NCBI RefSeq assembly: GCF_002869965.1
Contig: NZ_PEBS01000012.1
Location: forward strand, 37,777-101,776
Reading direction: 5' to 3'
Source of the DNA: Janthinobacterium sp. ROICE36
GTDB lineage: Bacteria; Pseudomonadota; Gammaproteobacteria; Burkholderiales; Burkholderiaceae_D
DNA: 64,000 nt
Shown: one piece after another, positions 36,650-44,975 of the stretch
Position numbering within the stretch: position 1 is the stretch's first letter
Layout: every line of letters begins with the position of its first letter
Translations under genes and position numbers: made by a program
The notes under the pieces: model-generated
Told to the model about the DNA's origin: nothing
The model's database searches: none
What the model saw: the letters and a program-made list of their open reading frames with translations, nothing else

Positions 36650-36846
36650 ATGCACGTCCCGACTTCACTCCCGCCATCACCCTGCTCGATACGGAACGCC
36701 AGCGCTGCGAAATCTGGACCCGCGTGATGGGCTATCACCGCCCTGTCGCCTCGTTCAACATCGGCAAGCAAGGCGAATTCCACGAGCGCCAGTATTTTAC
36801 GCAAGCGAGCGCCCGGCTTGGCCAGCCCGCCTGCCATGGCGGCTGA
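36646..36846 (+). CDS. Separate glycyl-radical domain of class III ribonucleotide reductase
   Basis: A 66-residue polypeptide containing the NrdD radical motif RVMGYHRPV (the Gly is the radical site) and the usual tail FNIGKQGEFHERQYF. It lies in a different frame from nrdD, overlaps it by ATGA and has its own ribosome site (TTGAGGAAACACC). These point to an evolved split with translational coupling rather than a sequencing error. It would have to dock on NrdD and be activated by NrdG, as YfiD does for pyruvate formate-lyase. Its end overlaps nrdG by 11 bp. Confidence 0.85.
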   Translation: MNARPDFTPAITLLDTERQRCEIWTRVMGYHRPVASFNIGKQGEFHERQYFTQASARLGQPACHGG

Positions 36847-37543
36847 TTTGAAAGTGGGCGGCCTCACGCCCTTTTCCGCCACCGACTATCCGGGCAAGCT
36901 GGCGGCCGTGGTCTTCGTGCAAGGCTGCCCCTGGCGTTGCGGCTATTGCCACAATCCACACTTGCAGGCGCGCACGCCGGAGGGCGCCATGCCCTGGCAG
37001 GACGTCTTGACCTGGCTGCGCCGCCGCGTGGGCCTGGTCGACGCCGTCGTCTTCAGCGGCGGAGAAGCCTGCATGGACCCGGCGCTGGGGCGCGCCATGC
37101 ATGACGTCAGGGCGCTGGGTTTCGGCATCGGCCTGCACACGGCTTGCATCTATCCGCAGCGCCTGCAGGAAGTGCTGCCCCTGGTCGATTGGGTAGGTTT
37201 CGACATCAAGGCGCCGTTTGCCGACTATCGTCTTGTGACCCGCGTGGCCGGCAGCGGGGACCCGGCGCGCGCCTGCCTGGAGGCCATCCTCGCCAGCGGC
37301 GTCGCCTACGAATGCCGCACCACCGCCCACCCGGACCTGCTGCCCGATGCACAGCTGCTGGCCCTGGCCAGCACCCTGGCCGCGAAGGGCGTCGACAACT
37401 ACGTGCTGCAGCAGTTCCGGGCCGAAGGCTGCCTGGACGCGGCGCTGGCCGGCCGCCCCCTGCACGGCTATCCGGCGGCGAGCACGGTGGCGCAAATCGG
37501 CGCCATGTTTCCGCGTTTTACATTCCGTCATCATGGCAGTTGA
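36836..37543 (+). CDS. nrdG: Anaerobic RNR-activating radical SAM protein
   Basis: A 235-residue radical SAM activase. The [4Fe-4S]/SAM motif CPWRCGYCHNPHL (CxxxCxxC) is near residue 33, and VVFSGGEACMD is the GGE motif. It should generate the glycyl radical on the small polypeptide encoded just upstream. I chose the ATG at 36836; a TTG 18 bp earlier is possible. The overlap with the glycyl-radical gene suggests coupled synthesis. Confidence 0.9.
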   Translation: MAADLKVGGLTPFSATDYPGKLAAVVFVQGCPWRCGYCHNPHLQARTPEGAMPWQDVLTWLRRRVGLVDAVVFSGGEACMDPALGRAMHDVRALGFGIGLHTACIYPQRLQEVLPLVDWVGFDIKAPFADYRLVTRVAGSGDPARACLEAILASGVAYECRTTAHPDLLPDAQLLALASTLAAKGVDNYVLQQFRAEGCLDAALAGRPLHGYPAASTVAQIGAMFPRFTFRHHGS

Positions 37544-37691
37544 GCGTACAAGCAGATAATTTCTCAAAGCCCCGCAAAATTCCCCGTTCTGCAACGCTGA
37601 AATGCCTTGCGTGCTGTAATGTATCAACTGTGCTGCGCACCACGCGCAGCACAGCAGATTCCTCACATCGCATTACAGATAAGCGTCATCC

Positions 37692-40600
37692 ATGAACGAT
37701 TTCACCGCAGTCAGCCCAGGCATCCCTTCCATCCACGCCGACATCCTGTACGGCCCGCCGCGACCGGACCTGCTGCGCGTAGAAGTGCTGGCCGACTTGC
37801 TGGAGGCGACGGCCCGCCGCTGCCCGCAGCAGATCGCGCTGATCGACGGCGAGCGCCGCATCAGCTACGCCGAACTCGATGCGCAGGCTGGCCTGGCCGC
37901 ATCGCGCCTGGTGGCCGCCGGCGTCAAGCCCGGCGACATCGTGGGCCTGTGGCTGCCGCGCGGCGCCCCTCTGCTGCTGATGCAGGCGGCCATTGCCAAG
38001 GCGGGCGCCGCCTGGCTGCCCGTCGATGAAGACACGCCCGTCGAACGCCTGCAAGTATGCCTGGATGATGCCAACGGTGCTGGCGTCATCAGCTGCGCGC
38101 AGTTCGCGCCGCGCCTGGTGCAGGCCGGCGTGGCGCGCCCCGTGTGGACGGCGGAAAGCTTGCTGGCCCCCGCCGCGCCGGGCGAACACCTGCCCGCGCG
38201 CGGCACCGTCCTGCCCGAACACCCGGCCTATGTGATCTACACCTCCGGCTCGACGGGCAAGCCCAAGGGCATATTGATCAATCAGCGCAGCATCTGCCAC
38301 TTCCTGCGCAGCGAAAACGCCGTGCTGGAAGTCACGCAGGACGACACCGTCTACCAGGGCTTTTCCGTCGCCTTCGACATGTCGTTCGAGGAAATCTGGA
38401 TCGCCTACCTGGTGGGCGCCACCCTGTGGCTGGGACCCAAGGATATCTCGGGCGACCCGGAAGCCTTGCCGCGCGCCTTGGCCGCCAATCACGTCACTGT
38501 GCTGCACGCCGTACCGACCCTGCTGGCCCTGTTCGCCGAAGAAGTCCCCAGCCTGCGCCTGATCAACCTGGGCGGCGAGATGTGCCCGGAATCCCTGGTC
38601 GAGCGCTGGTCGCGCCCTGGCCGCGCCATGTTCAACACCTATGGCCCCACGGAAGCGACCGTGTCGTGCAGCCTGGCGCGCCTGCGGCCCGGCGTACCCG
38701 TCACCATCGGCACACCGCTGCCCAACTATGGTTTGCTGGTGCTGCAGGTGGCCGAGCCGGGAGAAAACCGTCCCTTGACCTTGCTGGCGCGCGGCGAAAC
38801 GGGTGAGCTGTGCATCATCGGCCCCGGCCTGGCCGAGGGTTACCTGGGCCGGCCCGACCTGACGCTGGAAAAATTCCTGCCCAACCCGTGGGCGACAAGC
38901 GAAGACGATGCGCGCCTGTACCGCACGGGCGACCTGGCCCGCATCGATGCCGACGGCCAGGTGCTGTGCCTGGGCCGCGCCGACGACCAAGTGAAAATAC
39001 GCGGCTTCCGCGTGGAACTGGGCGAAATCGAAGCCGTGCTGGCGCAGCAGGCGGGCGTGGGCACGGTGGCCGTATTGTTGCGCAAGGATGATGGCATCGA
39101 CCAGCTGGTGGCTTACATCGTCGGCAGCGACGAGGCAAGCGACGATGCGCTGGCGGCAAAAACCTTGCGCGCGGCCCTGAACCTGCATTTGCCGCCGTAT
39201 ATGGTGCCGGGCCGCTTCGAATTGCTGCCGCTGATGCCGCGCCTCACTTCCGGTAAAATCGACCGCAAGGCGCTGAAGGCCATGCCGCTCTCGACGCCGC
39301 CCGCAGGCGAGGCAGGCGAATCGGATGTGCCGGAAACGCCGGCCGAAGCGGCCCTGTTCGCGGCGTTGGCGACACTGTTCCCGGGCCAGCCGATACGGCG
39401 CCAGTTTGACTTCTTCAGCGACCTCGGTGGCCACTCCTTCCTGGCCGCGCGCCTGGCGTCCGCCCTGCGCGCCGATCCGGCTTACGCCCACATGACGGTG
39501 CGCGACATTTATCACAATCGCCAGATCGGCAAGATCGCCGCCGTGCTGAACGAAGCGCCTGCGTTGGCCACGCCGGAAGCGCAGTGGACGCCGCCGTCAA
39601 CCATGAAGCGCTGGATCTGCGGCGCGGCGCAGGCGGCGGCCGTGCCGGGCCTCGTCACCCTGCGCATGGCGCAGTGGATGGCGCCGTTCTTCACGTATCA
39701 CTTCTTCACGGGCGACACGGGCGACACCGTGCCGCGCGCCATCGCCGCCTCCATCGGCGTATTCCTGCTGGCGACCCTGGCCGAATTTGCCATCGCGATT
39801 GCCGGCAAGTGGCTGATCGCGGGGCGTTTGAAACCGGGCAGCTATCCGCTGTGGGGCGTCACCTATTACCGCTGGTGGCTGGCCGACCGCCTGGTCGAAT
39901 CGGCGCCCGCGTACCTGCTCAGCGGCTCGTCGCTGAATAGCTGGTGGCTGCGCGCGCTGGGCGCGAAAGTGGGCAAGGAAGTGGTCATCGGTTCGATGAC
40001 CCTGCGCGCGCCCGACCTGCTGTCCATCGGCGACAACGTCAGCGTCGGCAATGCCGTCAACTTTGAAAACGCCCGGGTCGAACGGGGCCGTTTGCTGCTG
40101 GGCCGCATCTGCATCGGCGACGATGCCTGCGTCAGTTCCTATGCCATTTTGGAGGGCAATACCAGCGTAGGCGCGTTTGGCCACCTGGAAGGCCAATCCG
40201 CGCTGGCCGACGGCGTGAGCGTACCGGCGGGCAGGGTCTGGACCGGTTCGCCCGCGCGCGACATCGGCCCCTACGACCCGGCCAGCCAGCCGCCGCGTCC
40301 CGCAGTCTCGCGCCTGCGCCTGACGGGCGAAACCCTGTTCTTTTGCTTCGGCATGGTCCTCATCGCCGTGCTGTTCTTCATGCCCGTCTTCCCCAGCTTT
40401 GTGCTGATCGACTGGTTCGACGAGCGTGAAATGATGCCGTGGCTGCAGGGCCGCGACGTGACGACCCAGCTGGCCCGCTACTTCCTGCTGGCCTTCCCCG
40501 CCAGCGCCGTGCTGATCGTGCTGACGGCCCTGCTGTCGGCCGCCATCCGCTGGGGCGCGCTGCCCCGTTTGAAGCCGGGCAGCTCGCCCGTGCACAGCAA

Positions 40601-41747
40601 TATCTATTGCGCCAAGTGGCTGGTCAGCCATATTCAGGAATCGAGCCTGAACGTCCTGCACGGCATCTACGCCACCGTCTACGCGCCGTACTGGTACCGC
40701 CTGCTAGGCGCCAAGGTAGGCAAGGGCGCCGAGATTTCCACGGCGCTGGGCGTGGTGCCCGACATGCTGACCCTGGGCGACGACACCTTCATCGCCGACG
40801 CCGTTATGCTGGGCGACGAGCAGATCGACGGCGGCTGGATGACCATGCGCCCCACCGTCATCTCGCACCGCAGCTTTGTCGGCAACGGCAGCTATATCCC
40901 GGACGGCACCACCCTGCCCGAGCACGTGCTGATCGGCGTGCACACGCATGCGCCGCGCAATGAGCAGATGCACAGCGGCGATACCTGGCTCGGTTCTCCT
41001 CCGATGCACCTGCCCGCGCGCGAGCAGGTCAGCGGTTTTGCCGAGCACCTGACGTTCAAGCCGTCGCTGCTGCGCCGCCTGGGCCGCAGCCTGATCGAAG
41101 CCTTCCGCATCGTCGCGCCGCACGCGGTGGTGATCGCCGTCGGCTATACGCTGGTGCTGGACGTGATGCCGATCGCGGGCGCCGGGCGCTGGGGCGAAGT
41201 GGTGGGCGACCTGGCGATTGCCGGCATCGCCTACGGCATCGGTAATTTCCTGGTCGTCGTGCTGTTCAAGTGGCTGCTGCTGGGACGCTACCGCAAGCAC
41301 GCGGCGCCCATGTGGACGCCGTTCGTGTGGATATCGGAAGGTGTGACCAACCTGTACGAAGGCATCGCCGTACCCAACTTCATGCGCTATCTGCGCGGCA
41401 CGCCGTGGCTGCCGCTGGCCTTCCGCCTGTTCGGCTGCAAGATCGGGCGCGGCGTCTACATGGACACCACCGACATCACGGAATTCGACTGTGTGCACAT
41501 CGGCGACTACAGCGAATTGAATGCCCTGACCTGCCCGCAAACGCATTTGTTCGAAGATCGCGTGATGAAGATCGACCACGTGGACATCGGCCAGCGTGTC
41601 TACATGGGCCCGCGCAGCTCCGTGCTGTACAGCGCCAAGGTGGGCGACAATGCGCGCCTGGGTCCCTTGACCCTGGTGATGAAGGGCGAACATATCCCCG
41701 CTGGCAGTAACTGGGCCGGCTGCCCGGCAGCACCTTTGCGTAGCTGA
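37692..41747 (+). CDS. Pls/PosA-type nonribosomal poly(amino acid) synthetase
   Basis: A 1351-residue single-module membrane synthetase. The adenylation domain (about 25-545) has TSGSTGKPKG at 184, FDMSFEEIW at 228 (the A4 Asp that binds the amino group), TGDLAR and a SGKIDRKAL A10 lysine. The carrier domain has GGHS with Ser582 as phosphopantetheine site. The rest (about 650-1350) has six membrane helices separating three left-handed beta-helix, acetyltransferase-like domains (VGKEVVIGSM, GKGAEISTALG, GRGVYMDTTD blocks). This is the layout of epsilon-poly-L-lysine synthetase and PosA, which polymerise one cationic amino acid. The substrate is not read here. The next cistron is its carrier-activating enzyme. 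Confidence 0.88.
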   Translation: MNDFTAVSPGIPSIHADILYGPPRPDLLRVEVLADLLEATARRCPQQIALIDGERRISYAELDAQAGLAASRLVAAGVKPGDIVGLWLPRGAPLLLMQAAIAKAGAAWLPVDEDTPVERLQVCLDDANGAGVISCAQFAPRLVQAGVARPVWTAESLLAPAAPGEHLPARGTVLPEHPAYVIYTSGSTGKPKGILINQRSICHFLRSENAVLEVTQDDTVYQGFSVAFDMSFEEIWIAYLVGATLWLGPKDISGDPEALPRALAANHVTVLHAVPTLLALFAEEVPSLRLINLGGEMCPESLVERWSRPGRAMFNTYGPTEATVSCSLARLRPGVPVTIGTPLPNYGLLVLQVAEPGENRPLTLLARGETGELCIIGPGLAEGYLGRPDLTLEKFLPNPWATSEDDARLYRTGDLARIDADGQVLCLGRADDQVKIRGFRVELGEIEAVLAQQAGVGTVAVLLRKDDGIDQLVAYIVGSDEASDDALAAKTLRAALNLHLPPYMVPGRFELLPLMPRLTSGKIDRKALKAMPLSTPPAGEAGESDVPETPAEAALFAALATLFPGQPIRRQFDFFSDLGGHSFLAARLASALRADPAYAHMTVRDIYHNRQIGKIAAVLNEAPALATPEAQWTPPSTMKRWICGAAQAAAVPGLVTLRMAQWMAPFFTYHFFTGDTGDTVPRAIAASIGVFLLATLAEFAIAIAGKWLIAGRLKPGSYPLWGVTYYRWWLADRLVESAPAYLLSGSSLNSWWLRALGAKVGKEVVIGSMTLRAPDLLSIGDNVSVGNAVNFENARVERGRLLLGRICIGDDACVSSYAILEGNTSVGAFGHLEGQSALADGVSVPAGRVWTGSPARDIGPYDPASQPPRPAVSRLRLTGETLFFCFGMVLIAVLFFMPVFPSFVLIDWFDEREMMPWLQGRDVTTQLARYFLLAFPASAVLIVLTALLSAAIRWGALPRLKPGSSPVHSNIYCAKWLVSHIQESSLNVLHGIYATVYAPYWYRLLGAKVGKGAEISTALGVVPDMLTLGDDTFIADAVMLGDEQIDGGWMTMRPTVISHRSFVGNGSYIPDGTTLPEHVLIGVHTHAPRNEQMHSGDTWLGSPPMHLPAREQVSGFAEHLTFKPSLLRRLGRSLIEAFRIVAPHAVVIAVGYTLVLDVMPIAGAGRWGEVVGDLAIAGIAYGIGNFLVVVLFKWLLLGRYRKHAAPMWTPFVWISEGVTNLYEGIAVPNFMRYLRGTPWLPLAFRLFGCKIGRGVYMDTTDITEFDCVHIGDYSELNALTCPQTHLFEDRVMKIDHVDIGQRVYMGPRSSVLYSAKVGDNARLGPLTLVMKGEHIPAGSNWAGCPAAPLRS

Positions 41748-42301
41748 TGGATTTTACGATGCTCTGGGCGGGCGACGGCGTGCTGGCGATCGGCATTGTG
41801 CCGCCGCCGTCACGCATGGAAGCGCGCGCGCGCCTGCGCCAGGCCGTGTGCGAAGCGGCGGCGCAGTGGCAAAATCTGGACATCGAGGCGATTTCAGTGG
41901 AGTCGACGCCGGGTTCTTGTCCCCGTTTGCTGCTGGCCGGCGGCGTTGTGGGCCTGTCGTTCAGCCATGACGAGGGGATCTCGCTGGCTGCCGTCCACCT
42001 GCATGGCGCGGTCGGCATCGACGTGATGCGCGTGCAGGATATTGCAGACTGGTTCAATCTGGCGCGCGACTACCTTGGGCCGCAAGTGGCGCAGGAGCTG
42101 GCCGCCTGCCCCGCCGCGCAGCGTCCATTGGCACTGGCGCAGGCGTGGACGGCGCGCGAGGCGGCGCTCAAGTGCGCAGGATTACAATTGATGGAATGGA
42201 ATGAAATGTCATTGCATTGCAATGTACAACACATCGCCTTGCAGGACGGATTTATCGCGATGCTGGCAACCCCAAAGACGGAGACTGGGGTCGGACCCTG
42301 A
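41747..42301 (+). CDS. 4'-phosphopantetheinyl transferase (Sfp type, short)
   Basis: A 184-residue PPTase with the Mg/CoA motif VGIDVMRVQD and the WTAREAALKCAG motif. It should load coenzyme A phosphopantetheine onto Ser582 of the synthetase. It is shorter than Sfp (about 220 residues), mainly at the ends. Start and stop share bases with the synthetase gene (TGATG overlap), so the two are translated together. The terminator stem begins inside its last codons. Confidence 0.88.
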   Translation: MDFTMLWAGDGVLAIGIVPPPSRMEARARLRQAVCEAAAQWQNLDIEAISVESTPGSCPRLLLAGGVVGLSFSHDEGISLAAVHLHGAVGIDVMRVQDIADWFNLARDYLGPQVAQELAACPAAQRPLALAQAWTAREAALKCAGLQLMEWNEMSLHCNVQHIALQDGFIAMLATPKTETGVGP

Positions 42302-42322
42302 GGCTACGACCCCGGCCTTTTT
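42287..42322 (+). terminator. Rho-independent terminator of the synthetase-PPTase operon
   Basis: The stem GGGGTCG/CGACCCC (42287-42293 with 42307-42313) is followed by GGCC and a run of five T. The left arm is inside the PPTase coding end. Confidence 0.7.
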
Positions 42323-42342
42323 GCCGTTGGGTTGATTCGCTA

Positions 42343-42441
42343 TCAATCCTCTTTATCGTCATCAGCCACGCCAATCTGGACGAAAATCAGTTTTACGATA
42401 ATACTGACGAGCAGTCCCAGCGCCCCGATCAATTCCAGCAT
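42343..42441 (-). CDS. 32-residue single-span membrane protein
   Basis: A very small open frame that looks real: ATG at 42441 preceded by AAAGGAAAGACC (good ribosome site), coding a hydrophobic helix (about residues 4-25: LIGALGLLVSIIVKLIF then VQIGVA) and an acidic tail DDDKED, then TGA. The composition (one transmembrane span, charged end) is that of genuine bacterial small membrane proteins. It lies alone between the PPTase terminator and the lysR remnant, on the opposite strand. Function unknown. Confidence 0.6.
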   Translation of the reverse strand: MLELIGALGLLVSIIVKLIFVQIGVADDDKED

Positions 42442-42544
42442 GGTCTTTCCTTTGCAGTGACAGCAGACCAGGCCACTGTAGCCTGAACGTCGGGACAAGG
42501 CTAATATCAAATCAGGCAGTCACCGATCTCGAAAAGGCATACGA

Positions 42545-43453
42545 TTGATTTCCATCAGACAGTTCCGCTACTTTGTCGAAGTCGTCGATGCGGGCAGCTA
42601 CTCGCGCGCAGCGGAAAAGCTGTACATCGCGCAATCGGCGCTGAGCCGGCAAATCAAGGAGCTGGAAACCGAAGTACAAGCCTTGCTGCTGACGCGCGAC
42701 GCGCGCCATATCGAACTGACGCCGGCCGGACAGGTATTTTATGAGCGGGCCAGGCGCATCCTCGAAGACATCGAGGAAACCGTGCGCCAGACGCGGCACG
42801 TGGGATAAGGGGCGCAAGGCATCATCCGCCTGCTGCATTCGAGTTCCGTGACCCTCACGCCCGCCATCGGCGCCGTGCTGAACCGGCTGCTGGCGCAGTT
42901 TCCCGGCATTTCCCTGGACGTATCGAAAGGCTCGTCGGAAAACCAGGCGTTTGACATCGATGAAGGCCGCGCCGACCTGGGCCTGGTGCGCCTGCCCACC
43001 TTGCGCAAGCACGCCAATATCGTCGTGCGCGAACTGTTTGCGGAAAAGCTGGTGGTGGCCGTGTCATCGGTCTCGCCGCTGGCCGCACTGGAGCGCACGA
43101 CGATTGCCGCCCTGCGCGACGAGGCGTTCGTCTCGATCCCGCACAAGGACCGCGGCGGCCTCAGCTACCTGGTAGCGGGCCTGTGCCTGGCGCAGGGTTT
43201 CTTTCCGAAGGCGGCACGCGCCCTGTCGCGCAAGACCTCGCAGCTGAACCTGATCGAGGCGAACATGGGCATCGCCATCGTCCCCGATAGCATGCGCCTG
43301 GTGGCGCCGCCCGGCGTGCGTTTTATTATGCTGCCCGACGAGGAATCGCATTCCGTCGTGGGCCTGATCTCGCCGCGCGCGGCCAGCGGCATGGTGGCGG
43401 CGTTTACGGAAGCGTTCGTGCGCGAGATGACCGCGTTGACCACGATGGATTAA
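42545..43453 (+). pseudogene. LysR-family regulator interrupted by one stop codon
   Basis: Two in-frame halves of one LysR gene. Codons up to 42805 encode the winged HTH (SIRQFRYFVEVVDAGSYSRAAEKL); a TAA at 42806-42808 interrupts; the frame continues GAQGIIRLLHSSSV into a full effector domain ending at 43453. No frameshift is needed; restoring one codon gives a normal protein of about 302 residues. Either a recent nonsense mutation or a sequence error. The downstream half has a possible GTG at 42848 but would lack DNA binding. Confidence 0.85.
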
Positions 43454-44127
43454 CCTTCCGCATACAGCGCCGCATCCACATCCCGCACGGCCGCCATCAG
43501 CAGGGCCAGCTTCATGACATCGAGCTTGCCGTCGGTGCGCACGCGCGAGCACAGGTCGATGCCGTAGGGGCGCACCTGGCGCAGCGCCTCCATCACATTG
43601 TTTGCATCCAGGCCGCCGGCCAGGAACACGGGACGCGGGCTGGCGCGCACGAAGCGCGCACTGACGGACCAGTCGTGCGTGCGGCCCGTGCCGCCCAGTT
43701 CCGGAAACAACGCGCCAGGGCGGCCGGAATCGAGCAAAAAGGCATGCACATGCGGCGCGTAGGCGGGGATCAGCGCCAAAGCCTCGGGCCCTTCCACATG
43801 GATCACCTGCACGCGCCGCACATGCGGCAGCAGGCGCGCCAATTCCTCGACTTCACGCGGGTCGATATGGCCGACGATCTGCACGGTCGATGGCTGCGTG
43901 GCGCGCACGTGTTCGGCGATGGCTTTCGCCGTCGTCTCGGACGTCAGCAGAAACGTGGCGACGGGTGGCGGCGTCCAGGCGGCGATCTGCGCGATGCACG
44001 CGTCGGGAATCGGGCCGAGACCGGACGGCATGGCGGCCACCAGGCCCAGCGCATCGGCGCCGGCGGCAATCGCCAGTTGCGCTTCGTCGATGGAAGCGAT
44101 GCAGCAGATTTTGATGCGGGTTCTCAT
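43450..44127 (-). CDS. trpF: Phosphoribosylanthranilate isomerase
   Basis: A 225-residue TIM-barrel enzyme of the tryptophan pathway. Catalytic residues are visible: the cysteine in KICCIASIDEA (usually KICGI) and the aspartate in FLLDSGRPGALFPELGGTGRTHDW. The phosphate loop is LAGGLDANNV. The late motif IDLCSRVR replaces the usual VDVSSGVE, so the protein is divergent. It is not next to trpB/trpA here and overlaps the end of the lysR remnant by four bases, tail to tail. It could be a second TrpF-like isomerase. Confidence 0.8.
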   Translation of the reverse strand: MRTRIKICCIASIDEAQLAIAAGADALGLVAAMPSGLGPIPDACIAQIAAWTPPPVATFLLTSETTAKAIAEHVRATQPSTVQIVGHIDPREVEELARLLPHVRRVQVIHVEGPEALALIPAYAPHVHAFLLDSGRPGALFPELGGTGRTHDWSVSARFVRASPRPVFLAGGLDANNVMEALRQVRPYGIDLCSRVRTDGKLDVMKLALLMAAVRDVDAALYAEG

Positions 44128-44253
44128 GGCCTTGCGTGTTCAAATGGGCTGAGCAACATTACAACACAGGGTGACACGCACGCCAAGACACGCGGTCAAG
44201 GCCGCGCACGATTTGTGCCAGAATGGGGGCATTGCCCACTTCCCGAGGAATCC

Positions 44254-44481
44254 ATGGCCGACTACAAAAAACCCAGCTACGTGGCCCGCTCCATGCACCC
44301 GCGTTTTGATGAACTGACCTCGCCCGGCGAAGCCGTGCCGTATTCGGGTATCTACCGCTGCGACGGCTGCGCGCACGAGATCGTGTCGACGGAAGGCCAC
44401 GTCATGCCGCCGCAAAACCACCATCAGCATAGCAGCGAGCAAGGTGCCATCCGCTGGCGCCTGATCGTCAGCCCGCGCTGA
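44254..44481 (+). CDS. Small Cys/His-rich conserved protein (75 aa)
   Basis: A 75-residue protein with YRCDGCAHEI and a His-rich loop PQNHHQHSSEQG before RWRLIV. The CxxC plus histidines suggest one metal site (zinc or iron). GAGGAA is just before the ATG. No family name recognised; no signal peptide or membrane span. Neighbours trpF (divergent) and the 134-residue gene give no functional hint. Confidence 0.7.
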   Translation: MADYKKPSYVARSMHPRFDELTSPGEAVPYSGIYRCDGCAHEIVSTEGHVMPPQNHHQHSSEQGAIRWRLIVSPR

Positions 44482-44554
44482 TTGACACGCGCCAGGTGGC
44501 GGACGATACTTGATTCATCCGGGATCGCCATTCGAACGTCATTGGAACACCAGC

Positions 44555-44959
44555 ATGCGCATCGTCGACTTCGAAGTCCGCAAGGAGTGTCCGCCGCAGC
44601 TGTGCGACTGCGAGCGCGAGCGCCTGCTCGACGATGCGCAGGCGGACCTTGCCATCCTGCGCCTGAACCTGAGGGAAGAAAAGCGTTTGCTGGCGCACAT
44701 CGAGGGCATCGCCACCTATGCGCAGCTGCAAAAGCTGCAACTGCTGCTGAAGAAAAACCTGGGCGTGGAATTGCAGATCGCGCCGGGCAGCGGCGAAGTG
44801 CGCAGCGTGCGCGGCTTCCAGATCCGCCTGCAAGAGCAACCCGGCCTGTGCCGCAAGACGCGCGCCGCCATTCCGGCCGCCGTGCGGCGCTGCCTGGCCG
44901 CGCATCCCGAGATCGCGTTTGCGATCTTGAATGACAACGATTTGCTCGCTGGCGTTTAA
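44555..44959 (+). CDS. Unknown protein with N-terminal Cys cluster (134 aa)
   Basis: A 134-residue cytosolic protein. Near the N-terminus CPPQLCDC spaces three cysteines (C-x4-C-x-C), followed by long helices (LLDDAQADLAILRLNLREEK, YAQLQKLQLLLKKNL) and a basic C-terminal region with two more Cys. It could bind a metal or a 2Fe-2S cluster, but no known motif matches. The start at 44555 is chosen because upstream codons look non-coding. It is convergent with the rlmN-like gene. Confidence 0.6.
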   Translation: MRIVDFEVRKECPPQLCDCERERLLDDAQADLAILRLNLREEKRLLAHIEGIATYAQLQKLQLLLKKNLGVELQIAPGSGEVRSVRGFQIRLQEQPGLCRKTRAAIPAAVRRCLAAHPEIAFAILNDNDLLAGV

Positions 44960-44975
44960 CCCCAAGGCAAAGGTT

